Below, piece after piece: positions 1 to 5,713 of a DNA stretch of 7,286 bases; position 1 is the first letter of the stretch, and the number at the start of each line of letters is the position of its first letter. Source of the DNA: an uncultured Prevotella sp. (lineage in GTDB: Bacteria; Bacteroidota; Bacteroidia; Bacteroidales; Bacteroidaceae); NCBI GenBank assembly GCA_947095945.1, contig CAMUQM010000093.1, positions 1-7,286 of the forward strand, given 5' to 3'. The translations under genes and the position numbers were made by a program. Below the pieces are notes generated by a model, which saw only the letters and a list, made by a program, of their open reading frames with translations, did no database searches and had not been told where the DNA came from.

Positions 1-835
1 CGTATGCACGACTTGCCTTTGCAAGATTGATACTTGCACGTGGACTTCCACCAAAAGTTATCATTTGATTCAATTCTGGCAACTGGTAACGCTCAGGATA
101 ACGTGTAGCAAAAACGATATCAGCAATATACTGCATGATTTTATCATCAATATATACATCCTTAACTACGCAGCGAGCCTCAAGAATCTCATTTGCGCTA
201 ACAACAGGATGAACAACAGGCATACTCTCTTGAAGATTCTCACGAATAACGAGTTTCTCTTCCTCTAAGGTTGGATAATCAATAACAACCTTCAACATGA
301 AACGATCAACCTGTGCTTCAGGAAGCATATAGGTTCCTTCCTGCTCTATTGGATTCTGAGTTGCCAACACAAGGAAAGGATTTGGAAGTGTAAACGTTGA
401 ATCACCAATTGTCACCTGATGCTCCTGCATAGCCTCCAACAACGCACTCTGTACCTTAGCTGGAGCGCGATTAATTTCATCAGCAAGAACAAAATTAGCA
501 AATACAGGACCTTTCTTTACATGAAAGGCTTCATCTTTCTGCGAATAAATCTGTGTACCAATAACGTCAGCTGGCAAAAGATCTGGAGTAAACTGAATAC
601 GGCTATAACCTGCATCTATAAGCTGTGATAGAGTCTTAATAGCAAGGGTTTTTGCTAAACCGGGTACACCTTCAAGAAGAATATGACCATCACTAAGCAA
701 TGAAATAAGTAGCGAGTCTATCAGATGTCTCTGTCCAACGATAACTTGGTTCATACCTGTTATAAGGTTGGTAACAAAAGAGCTCTGTTTTTCTATCCGC
801 TCGTTCAACTCTCTAATATCAATAGATTCTGCCAT
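1..835 (-). CDS. moxR: MoxR-family AAA+ ATPase (3' end cut by window edge)
   Basis: The reading frame opens at the ATG complementary to 833-835 and stays open to the window edge, giving 278 codons; MoxR proteins are usually about 320-330 residues, so roughly 40-50 C-terminal residues are missing. Visible motifs are Walker A (GVPGLAKT, residues 56-63), Walker B (FVLADE, 115-120), sensor-1 Asn161 in ATQNP, the arginine-finger motif EAQVDRF (173-179), and a GGSPRA sensor-2-type motif near the visible end, where most family members have GASPRA. MoxR ATPases are cytoplasmic chaperone-like AAA+ proteins that work with von Willebrand factor A proteins; in Bacteroidota they commonly head a moxR-DUF58-Bat operon. 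That continuation would lie left of position 1 and cannot be confirmed here. No Shine-Dalgarno precedes the ATG, only an A/T-rich leader. A terminator and a promoter-like site separate it from the HU genes. Family assignment is firm; the client is unknown. Confidence 0.95.
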   Translation of the reverse strand, partial: MAESIDIRELNERIEKQSSFVTNLITGMNQVIVGQRHLIDSLLISLLSDGHILLEGVPGLAKTLAIKTLSQLIDAGYSRIQFTPDLLPADVIGTQIYSQKDEAFHVKKGPVFANFVLADEINRAPAKVQSALLEAMQEHQVTIGDSTFTLPNPFLVLATQNPIEQEGTYMLPEAQVDRFMLKVVIDYPTLEEEKLVIRENLQESMPVVHPVVSANEILEARCVVKDVYIDDKIMQYIADIVFATRYPERYQLPELNQMITFGGSPRASINLAKASRAY

Positions 836-883
836 TATCTTTCAAATTATTATTGTACTATTATTTTCTTATTCTATTATTCG

Positions 884-915
884 CAAAAGTACAACATAAA
901 TGCGGATGAAGCGAA
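884..915 (-). promoter_or_regulatory. Probable Bacteroidota-type promoter for the moxR gene
   Basis: On the minus strand TACTTTTG (884-891) matches the -7 consensus TAnnTTTG exactly. Twenty bases upstream lies TTCG (912-915), a one-base departure from the -33 TTTG. Transcription would start near 875-880, giving a leader of about 40 nt before the ATG at 835. It lies just downstream of the terminator at 937-972, as expected for a new transcription unit. Confidence 0.6.
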
Positions 916-936
916 GAATTGAGTCTAAATTATATT

Positions 937-972
937 AAAAAAGTCCTTAAAACACTTTTTAAGGACTTTTTT
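937..972 (-). terminator. Rho-independent terminator after the HU genes
   Basis: A perfect 16-bp inverted repeat (937-952 with 957-972) encloses a 4-nt loop. The stem has GTCC/GGAC in its middle, and its outer arm on the minus strand is a run of six T, as in an intrinsic terminator. It starts 62 bp after the stop codon of the HU-LysM gene. The repeat is symmetrical and also ends in six T on the plus strand, so it could work in both directions, though no plus-strand gene is seen approaching it. Confidence 0.85.
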
Positions 973-996
973 ACATGATTGCACCTGTATGAAACA

Positions 997-1015
997 GATA
1001 TAACTATGTTATATC
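997..1015. repeat. Small AT-rich inverted repeat after the HU-LysM stop codon
   Basis: GATATAAC and GTTATATC form a perfect 8-bp stem with a 3-nt loop, 19 bp beyond the stop codon at 1035. It is AT-rich and has no T-tract, so it is unlikely to terminate alone. It might stabilise the mRNA 3' end ahead of the main terminator, or be chance in AT-rich DNA. Confidence 0.3.
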
Positions 1016-1034
1016 AAAAATATCAAGAAGATAC

Positions 1035-2438
1035 TTATTTTCTATATTCTGGTCTCAACTCAACCTTTGGCACTTTCATGGTGTCGCCTGCCTGCATTGA
1101 TTTACGTCCATTAAGCACTTGGAAGTAGCCAACCATATCAGCACCGAGTGTCTTACGACTAAATTTCTCCATTGTCTCCCCCTTTTTCAACACAACAACA
1201 CGGTCAATACCAATGATGTTATAAGCACCATAACGAATACGTGGATCAGAATTCAAAGCTACAAATGAATCAACTTTTGCAACATCTTTCTTTTCAGGAG
1301 CTTTCTGAACTTTTAATGCTGTTCTTGTGGTGTCTGCAGACACTGTCTTTGTACTAAGCGAAGAATTATCACCATCTGCATTCATTTGTTCTGCTACTTC
1401 TTTCGAATGCTTCGACGAATTTGAACTACCCATTCGTGCCCAAAGAAAAATTCCAAGACATACAATCACAATGAAAGCAATCAAAGCAACCTTCTTCAGT
1501 ATACCATTTTCAGAGCCTTCCACATCATTATCTTCATCAATTGAAGTATGAGTTGACTCTGAATTCTTTGCCTGTTGTACTTCTGCAATAATTTCTTCTT
1601 TTAAAGGCTCCGAACGCTCTTCTGAAACATTTGTAACTGTCTGAACAGCCTCTACAGGCTTCACTTCTACCTCTACAGGCTTTTGTTCCACCTCAATAGG
1701 TTTCTCTTCTACAAGAGAAGATACATCTTGCGTTTCCTCTTTAATACTATTTTGCACAAAAGTTTCTTCGCTCGATGCTACTGTTTCTTCTTCGTTGATA
1801 TAAGAAGGCTCCTCTATTACGTCAACAGGAAGATTCTTTTCAATAAGGCTATCATCTGCCTCAATTACAGTATCTTTTTTTGCAGAAGTATGTTCTGCAT
1901 CTCCTTCTTTCTCTTCTTTCTCTACAATAGCTTCTTCTTTCTGTACAGTAAGTTCTTCCTTCTGTTTTTCAAAAGCTTCTACTGGAGTCTTTTCTTCCTT
2001 GCTAACAGTGTTTTCTTCCTTTGATATGTTTTCTGCTGAAAGTTCATTAGCAATCTCTTCTTTAACATCATCAGAACTTTCTTCAGCAGGAATGCGTTCT
2101 AACTCCTCAGTGTTTACCCCATCGTTAATAACAACAGTCTCAAACTGTGAGAAAGGTTTATTTACCAGTTCCTTCATCATAGTATCAGGAGTGAAACTAA
2201 TCTTATCATGGCCTTCAATAAGTACACGTTCACCCGTATTAACGTTGACACTCTCACGAGGTTTCACTGCTTGAACTTTAAAAGTACCAAGTCCCTTAAT
2301 TTTAACTTGCTTACCATTTTTTAGTTCTGAACTTACTATATCAAAAAAGGCATCAACAAAAGCTGCTGCTTCTGCTGCTGACAAATTATACTGTTTAGCT
2401 AATGCACTTATTATCTGTTGTATTACAGTCTTAGCCAT
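1035..2438 (-). CDS. Membrane-anchored HU-family protein with acidic linker and LysM-like C-terminus
   Basis: The 467-residue product has four parts. Residues 1-92 are an HU/IHF fold with the KGLGTFKV turn (48-55) and the DNA-binding arm with NTGE (67-70). Residues about 105-310 are a low-complexity linker rich in Glu, Lys, Val and Ser, strongly acidic, with KPIEVE/KPVEVE-type repeats near 246-263. Residues 317-335 are one hydrophobic segment (VALIAFIVIVCLGIFLWA). Residues 414-457 resemble LysM: hydrophobic strand, KKGETMEKFS, then VLNG, then AGDTMKVP. HU must face the cytoplasm, so the predicted topology is N-in with LysM in the periplasm; charges flanking the helix are ambiguous. HU binds DNA and LysM usually binds peptidoglycan, so a nucleoid-to-envelope tether is inferred, not shown. 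The arm proline that kinks DNA in ordinary HU is Val66 here. The start overlaps the upstream HU stop by 8 bp and has a strong Shine-Dalgarno, so the genes are probably translationally coupled. Confidence 0.93.
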   Translation of the reverse strand: MAKTVIQQIISALAKQYNLSAAEAAAFVDAFFDIVSSELKNGKQVKIKGLGTFKVQAVKPRESVNVNTGERVLIEGHDKISFTPDTMMKELVNKPFSQFETVVINDGVNTEELERIPAEESSDDVKEEIANELSAENISKEENTVSKEEKTPVEAFEKQKEELTVQKEEAIVEKEEKEGDAEHTSAKKDTVIEADDSLIEKNLPVDVIEEPSYINEEETVASSEETFVQNSIKEETQDVSSLVEEKPIEVEQKPVEVEVKPVEAVQTVTNVSEERSEPLKEEIIAEVQQAKNSESTHTSIDEDNDVEGSENGILKKVALIAFIVIVCLGIFLWARMGSSNSSKHSKEVAEQMNADGDNSSLSTKTVSADTTRTALKVQKAPEKKDVAKVDSFVALNSDPRIRYGAYNIIGIDRVVVLKKGETMEKFSRKTLGADMVGYFQVLNGRKSMQAGDTMKVPKVELRPEYRK

Positions 2439-2724
2439 TTTCCTGTCCTCCCTTTCTTACATGTCCTTTTATCGTTGCTGCAGGTTTGAAATTAAGAACC
2501 AACTTTGGAGGAACCAGCATGCGCAAACCTGTTGAAGGATTAACCATCACACGCTCCAAACGTTTCTTAACCTCAAACGTTCCAAAACCAACAACTGGTA
2601 CAGGGTCACCCGTTTCAAAGGATTTCCCCATCAAATCTACAACAGTCTTCACCATCTTTTGGCTTTCATCCTGCGTGTATCCGGTTTTTGCTGCTAATGC
2701 TGCAATGAATTCTTTATTATTCAT
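2431..2724 (-). CDS. HU/IHF-family DNA-binding protein
   Basis: The 97-residue product covers the whole length of an HU/IHF subunit (about 90-100). The N-terminal helices (1-40) form the dimer body, GFGTFEV (46-52) is the conserved turn into the beta sheet, and VNPSTG (61-66) is the tip of the DNA-binding arm with its kinking proline, Pro63. The C-terminus is basic (IKGHVRKGG). HU/IHF dimers bend and compact DNA in the nucleoid. The gene follows rimO by 93 bp and overlaps the start of the HU-LysM gene by 8 bp, so the two may be made in a fixed ratio. A heterodimer between their HU domains is possible but is inference. The start is supported by GGGAG 8 nt upstream. No clean promoter is seen in the 93-bp gap, so it is probably read from the ftsY-rimO transcript or from a weak internal promoter. 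Confidence 0.95.
   Translation of the reverse strand: MNNKEFIAALAAKTGYTQDESQKMVKTVVDLMGKSFETGDPVPVVGFGTFEVKKRLERVMVNPSTGLRMLVPPKLVLNFKPAATIKGHVRKGGQENG
2447..2452 (-). promoter_or_regulatory. Strong Shine-Dalgarno for the HU-LysM gene
   Basis: GGGAGG lies 8 nt before the ATG at 2438, inside the last codons of the upstream HU gene, where it helps encode the Lys-Gly-Gly-Gln tail. It fixes the start at 2438. Such strong complementarity to 16S rRNA is uncommon in Bacteroidota, and the other starts in this window, apart from the upstream HU gene, lack it. Confidence 0.65.
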
Positions 2725-2732
2725 TCTGTTTT

Positions 2733-2737
2733 CTCCC
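2733..2737 (-). promoter_or_regulatory. Shine-Dalgarno for the short HU gene
   Basis: GGGAG within AAAGGGAG lies 8 nt before the ATG at 2724 and supports that start. The same AAAGGGAG string precedes the neighbouring HU-LysM gene at the same distance. Confidence 0.6.
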
Positions 2738-2817
2738 TTTTATTCAAAATTCAGAACCTATAATCAAATTTCGTCTAAGTTTAATTTCATATATTCAATA
2801 TTTTGAACTATGAACTA

Positions 2818-4119
2818 CTACATAACGACCTCTCCAAAAAGGTCAAACTCATCGGAGTCTGTTATAAGAATATCATAGAACTTACCTACACGTAAAGACT
2901 TTTCTGTCGATGAAATCAGTACTTCTGGATCAACCTCTGGTGAACAGAACTCTGTGCGACCAATATAGTATTCTCCTTCCTTACGATCAATAATAACCTT
3001 AAAGGTTTTACCCACCTTCTCTGCTTCCAGTTCTTCAGATATTCCTTGTTGAATAGCCATTAGTTCATCGAGACGAGCCTGTTTTACATCCTCAGGAACA
3101 TCGTCTTTGTAATGTTTAGCACTGTACGTTCCTTCTTCCTCCGAATAAGAGAAAGCACCCATACGTTCAAAACGAGCTTCACTTACAAACTCTTTTAATT
3201 CTTCAAAATCTTCATCAGTCTCACCGGGGAAACCAACAAGGAGTGTTGTACGAAGATGAATACCGGGAACGCGGCGACGTATCTCTGCTATTAAGTCAAG
3301 TGTCTCTTGCTTGCTCACATGGCGATGCATACGCTCAAGCATGTGGTCAGAAATATGCTGGAAAGCAATGTCTAAATATTTACAGACATTTGCCTTTTCT
3401 GCGATTACATCGAGAAGATCGAGTGGGAACTGATTAGGATAAGCATAATGAAGGCGAATCCACTCTACTCCCTCTATGTCTGCCATTCGAGAGATAAGTT
3501 CAGTAATATGATGCTTACCATCAAGGTCTACACCATAGTAAGTCAACTCCTGCTCAATAATCTGAAACTCCTTGACACCTTGTGCAACAAGTCCTCTCAC
3601 CTCATCCAACACATCCTCAACAGGACGTGAGCGATGACGACCTGTAATCAATGGGATTGCACAATAAGCGCAATGGCGGTCACAGCCTTCAGCAATCTTC
3701 ACATAGGCATAATGACGTGGGGTCGTTAGGTGACGAACACCGTTACATGCAGGAACATCAGCCTTGCCAAGTTCTTCCAGTAATTCTTTATAATTGAACT
3801 TACCATAGAACTTATCTACCTCTGGAAGTTCTGCTTCAAGTTCATCTTTATATCGTTGTGAGAGGCAGCCCATAACATATAATTTATTAAGCTGTCCATT
3901 CTTTTTCCTATTGATGAATTCAAGAATAGTATTGATACTTTCTTCCTTTGCAGATTCGATGAAACCGCATGTATTGATAACGGCTATCTCACCTTGTGGA
4001 CGCTTTGCATCATGTGTGCAATGAAATCCGTTTTCTTCAAATTGTTTCATGATTAGCTCTGAATCTACAAGATTCTTCGAGCAGCCCATGGTTACAATAT
4101 CTATCTGATTTTTCTTCAT
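2818..4119 (-). CDS. rimO: Ribosomal protein S12 methylthiotransferase RimO
   Basis: RimO is a radical-SAM enzyme that adds a methylthio group to the conserved aspartate of ribosomal protein S12, using S-adenosylmethionine and two iron-sulfur clusters. The 433-residue product has the full family length. The N-terminal UPF0004 domain carries Cys13 (MGCSKN), Cys51 (INTCGF) and Cys85 (VMGCLS) for the auxiliary cluster. The radical-SAM triad is Cys146, Cys150 and Cys153 in EGCDRHCAYC. ITGRHRSRP follows, and the last 60 or so residues form the TRAM domain that contacts S12. MGCSKN and the IIEQELTYYG stretch favour RimO over the related tRNA enzyme MiaB. The start at 4119 gives an N-terminus directly before the first beta strand; no Shine-Dalgarno is seen. 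It follows ftsY in the same direction, but a 248-bp repeat-rich spacer separates them. All key cysteines are present. Confidence 0.97.
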   Translation of the reverse strand: MKKNQIDIVTMGCSKNLVDSELIMKQFEENGFHCTHDAKRPQGEIAVINTCGFIESAKEESINTILEFINRKKNGQLNKLYVMGCLSQRYKDELEAELPEVDKFYGKFNYKELLEELGKADVPACNGVRHLTTPRHYAYVKIAEGCDRHCAYCAIPLITGRHRSRPVEDVLDEVRGLVAQGVKEFQIIEQELTYYGVDLDGKHHITELISRMADIEGVEWIRLHYAYPNQFPLDLLDVIAEKANVCKYLDIAFQHISDHMLERMHRHVSKQETLDLIAEIRRRVPGIHLRTTLLVGFPGETDEDFEELKEFVSEARFERMGAFSYSEEEGTYSAKHYKDDVPEDVKQARLDELMAIQQGISEELEAEKVGKTFKVIIDRKEGEYYIGRTEFCSPEVDPEVLISSTEKSLRVGKFYDILITDSDEFDLFGEVVM

Positions 4120-4155
4120 TCGTTCTTTGTTTGGTGATAGGTATTAAATGTTGAA

Positions 4156-4200
4156 TGTTAATGAATTGCATAAATAGAATGTGATATCAATTCATCAACA
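4156..4200 (-). other. Possible RNA hairpin in the rimO leader
   Basis: On the transcribed (minus) strand 4156-4168 can pair with 4188-4200 over 13 positions, 12 Watson-Crick pairs and one G-U, around a 19-nt loop. The hairpin would end 36 nt before the rimO ATG. The distal arm is the start of the 65-bp repeat, so 4253-4265 offers the same pairing and 4318-4330 a one-mismatch version. Function is unknown. Confidence 0.4.
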
Positions 4201-4330
4201 CCCATCATTCAACTATTACAGATGTATTAGAAGAATTTAATAGATGTAATATCAATTCATCAACACCCAACATTCAACTATTACAGATGTATTAGAAGAA
4301 TTTAATAGATGTAATATCAATCCATTAACA
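4184..4330. repeat. 65-bp tandem repeat between ftsY and rimO
   Basis: Two full adjacent copies, 4184-4248 and 4249-4313, are 65 bp each and differ at one base (T4205 versus A4270). A third, partial and diverged copy begins at 4314 and runs into the heptanucleotide array. A degenerate remnant (AATAGAATGTG) lies just before the first copy. Near identity points to recent duplication by slippage or recombination. No long reading frame or insertion-sequence hallmark lies in it. Confidence 0.93.
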
Positions 4331-4368
4331 CCCAACAGTCAACACCTAACATTCAACACCCATCACCC
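4327..4368. repeat. Heptanucleotide array touching the ftsY stop codon
   Basis: Six consecutive 7-mers read AACACCC, AACAGTC, AACACCT, AACATTC, AACACCC and ATCACCC, consensus AACANYC (GRNTGTT on the transcribed strand). The last base of the array is the last base of the ftsY stop codon. Shorter runs of the same heptamer (AACACCC AACATTC AACTATT) sit inside each 65-bp unit, suggesting the larger repeat grew from it. Confidence 0.85.
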
Positions 4369-5318
4369 TATTTAAATAGGCTATCTACAAACTGCACCTT
4401 ATCAAAGAGTTGCAGGTCTTCCATGCCTTCACCTAATCCAATATATTTAACAGGAACCTTCAACTGATCGCTGATACCTATCACTACTCCACCCTTAGCT
4501 GTTCCATCGAGTTTTGTAATAGCAAGTGAAGTAATCTGTGTTACAGCAGCAAACTGACGAGCCTGCTCAAAGGCATTCTGTCCTGTACTTCCATCAAGCA
4601 CCAATAGTACCTCGTGTGGAGCCTCAGGAACAACCTTCTTCATTACATCCTTAATCTTCTTTAGCTCGTTCATCAAGCCTACCTTGTTGTGTAAACGCCC
4701 AGCTGTATCAATAATGACAACATCAGCACCATTTGCCTTAGCACTCTGCAATGTGTCAAAAGCCACACTTGCTGGATCTGCTCCCATCTGTTGCTTCACA
4801 ACAGGAACACCAACACGGTCGCCCCAAATTTGAATCTGCTCAACAGCTGCAGCACGGAATGTATCGGCTGCACCAAGGTAGACTTTCTTTCCAGCCTGCT
4901 TAAACTGCCAAGCAAGTTTACCAATCGTAGTGGTCTTACCAACTCCGTTAACACCTACAACAAGAATTACGTAAGGATGTGTATCTTCTGGCAATGTCCA
5001 CTCACCGTTATCGCCGGTATTATTTTCAGTGAGCAATGCTGTAATCTCACTCTTAAGAATAGCATTTAATTCGCTTGTTGAAACATACTTATCTTGAGCA
5101 ACACGCTCCTCAATACGGCGGATAATCTTGATAGTAGTATCTACACCTACGTCAGATGTAACAAGTATCTCTTCAAGGTCGTCTAAAACCTCATCATCAA
5201 CCTTTGACTTTCCAGCCACTGCACGCGCCAATTTTGAGAATACGTTTTCTTTTGTCTTCTCAAGTCCTTTGTCAAGCGTTTCCTTCTTCTTTTTTCCGAA
5301 TAAATCGAATAATCCCAT
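4368..5318 (-). CDS. ftsY: Signal recognition particle receptor FtsY
   Basis: FtsY is the SRP receptor GTPase: it docks SRP-bound ribosomes making membrane proteins at the inner membrane, and hydrolyses GTP together with Ffh. The 316-residue product has the helical N domain (about 20-95) and the G domain with G1 GVNGVGKTT (122-130), the insertion-box motif ADTFRAAA (151-158), G3 DTAGR (204-208), G4 TKLDG (268-272) and the closing GLGE (294-297). It ends in FVDSLF, as in other FtsY proteins. The long acidic A domain of E. coli FtsY is absent; only a short start, MGLFDLFGKKKK, precedes the N domain and may be an amphipathic, basic membrane-binding segment. The start is supported by a promoter whose -7 box ends 19 bp upstream; no Shine-Dalgarno is visible. 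rimO lies downstream on the same strand. Identity is secure. Confidence 0.98.
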   Translation of the reverse strand: MGLFDLFGKKKKETLDKGLEKTKENVFSKLARAVAGKSKVDDEVLDDLEEILVTSDVGVDTTIKIIRRIEERVAQDKYVSTSELNAILKSEITALLTENNTGDNGEWTLPEDTHPYVILVVGVNGVGKTTTIGKLAWQFKQAGKKVYLGAADTFRAAAVEQIQIWGDRVGVPVVKQQMGADPASVAFDTLQSAKANGADVVIIDTAGRLHNKVGLMNELKKIKDVMKKVVPEAPHEVLLVLDGSTGQNAFEQARQFAAVTQITSLAITKLDGTAKGGVVIGISDQLKVPVKYIGLGEGMEDLQLFDKVQFVDSLFK

Positions 5319-5337
5319 ATAATTAGCTAATTTGCTG

Positions 5338-5369
5338 CAAAGATAATAAAAAGTTGACGAAAAAGCAAA
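5338..5369 (-). promoter_or_regulatory. Bacteroidota-type promoter of ftsY
   Basis: On the minus strand TTTG (5366-5369), a 20-bp spacer and TATCTTTG (5338-5345) match both the -33 and -7 boxes (TTTG, TAnnTTTG) exactly. Transcription would start near 5330-5335, leaving a leader of only about 15 nt before the ATG at 5318. It shows that ftsY heads its own unit instead of relying on the MFS gene. Confidence 0.85.
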
Positions 5370-5377
5370 TTTGCTTT
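5362..5377. promoter_or_regulatory. Perfect 16-bp palindrome over the ftsY -33 box
   Basis: AAAGCAAATTTGCTTT is a perfect palindrome whose left half contains the -33 element. Its position would let a dimeric regulator block or aid polymerase, but an operator role is inference and no regulator gene lies nearby. Confidence 0.4.
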
Positions 5378-5397
5378 ACATCACAATATAAATTAGT

Positions 5398-5429
5398 GTT
5401 GTTCAATTATTATTTCACAAATAAGTTTG
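5398..5429 (+). promoter_or_regulatory. Possible divergent plus-strand promoter
   Basis: GTTG (5398-5401), a 20-bp spacer and TAAGTTTG (5422-5429) give an exact -7 box and a -33 box with one mismatch. It points away from ftsY into a region without a convincing gene and towards the hairpin at 5568-5610. AT-rich DNA produces such matches by chance, so confidence is low. Confidence 0.35.
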
Positions 5430-5567
5430 TTAGATACATAAGAACAACAAAGAATTTGCAATTTATCAGTATTCTATTAATGTGCTGTTGCTCAGCACCA
5501 GTGGTGTTTACGATCAGCACAAATAGTGCTAAGTACTAATAACTACACGATATACGCCAACAACAAA

Positions 5568-5610
5568 TGCAAACAAGCATTACTTCCGCTTTAAGTAATG
5601 CTTGTTTGCA
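5568..5610. terminator. 18-bp-stem hairpin, probable terminator
   Basis: TGCAAACAAGCATTACTT (5568-5585) pairs perfectly with 5593-5610 around a 7-nt loop. It lies 104 bp beyond the MFS stop codon. On the minus strand it is followed by TTTGTTGTT, a weak T-tract, so it may end the MFS transcript. On the plus strand the tail is ATATTATT, also weak, and could end a transcript from the site at 5398-5429. Other roles, such as an mRNA-stabilising element, are possible. Confidence 0.6.
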
Positions 5611-5713
5611 ATATTATTAACGCCCTTTTGTAGGCTTATTAAGCACCTTTAAGAATACGCCTTTATAACAAACTGGTAATCAACGGAGTACCTGTAGCGT
5701 TTTTTAAGTAAAT

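Larger units (their letters stand above)
5319..5713. other. 395-bp intergenic region between the MFS gene and ftsY
   Basis: This gap holds the ftsY promoter (5338-5369) with an overlapping palindrome, a weaker plus-strand promoter-like site (5398-5429), short inverted repeats around 5490-5535 (CACCAGTGGTG; AGCAC with GTGCT), and the strong hairpin at 5568-5610. From 5612 to 5713 nothing recognisable is seen. No convincing protein-coding gene lies here; a 19-codon plus-strand frame at 5480-5539 is discussed among the findings. Confidence 0.6.

Noticed and set aside
1560..1700. Internal repeat in the HU-LysM linker as a mobile or phase-variable element
   Set aside because: The KPVEVE-like repeats are short and imperfect at DNA level and typical of low-complexity acidic linkers; no homopolymer or identical tract suited to slippage is seen.
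1683..2024. Plus-strand 113-codon frame rich in Phe, Leu and Tyr
   Set aside because: It is the antisense of the Glu/Lys-rich linker of the HU-LysM gene: GAA and AAA codons read backwards give TTC and TTT. Composition alone explains it.
4184..4330. CRISPR array
   Set aside because: The 65-bp units are contiguous and nearly identical throughout, with no unique spacers and no cas genes nearby.
5354..5539. Plus-strand 61-codon frame as a small membrane protein or lipoprotein
   Set aside because: Its start lies inside the ftsY promoter region and upstream of the only plus-strand promoter-like site. Only the last 19 codons could be transcribed from that site, and these are treated as a speculative finding.
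5645..5713. Plus-strand run of 22 codons ending in AFFK and a stop, as a remnant of a lost gene
   Set aside because: It has no start codon, a stop directly before it, no recognised family, and is short enough to be chance.
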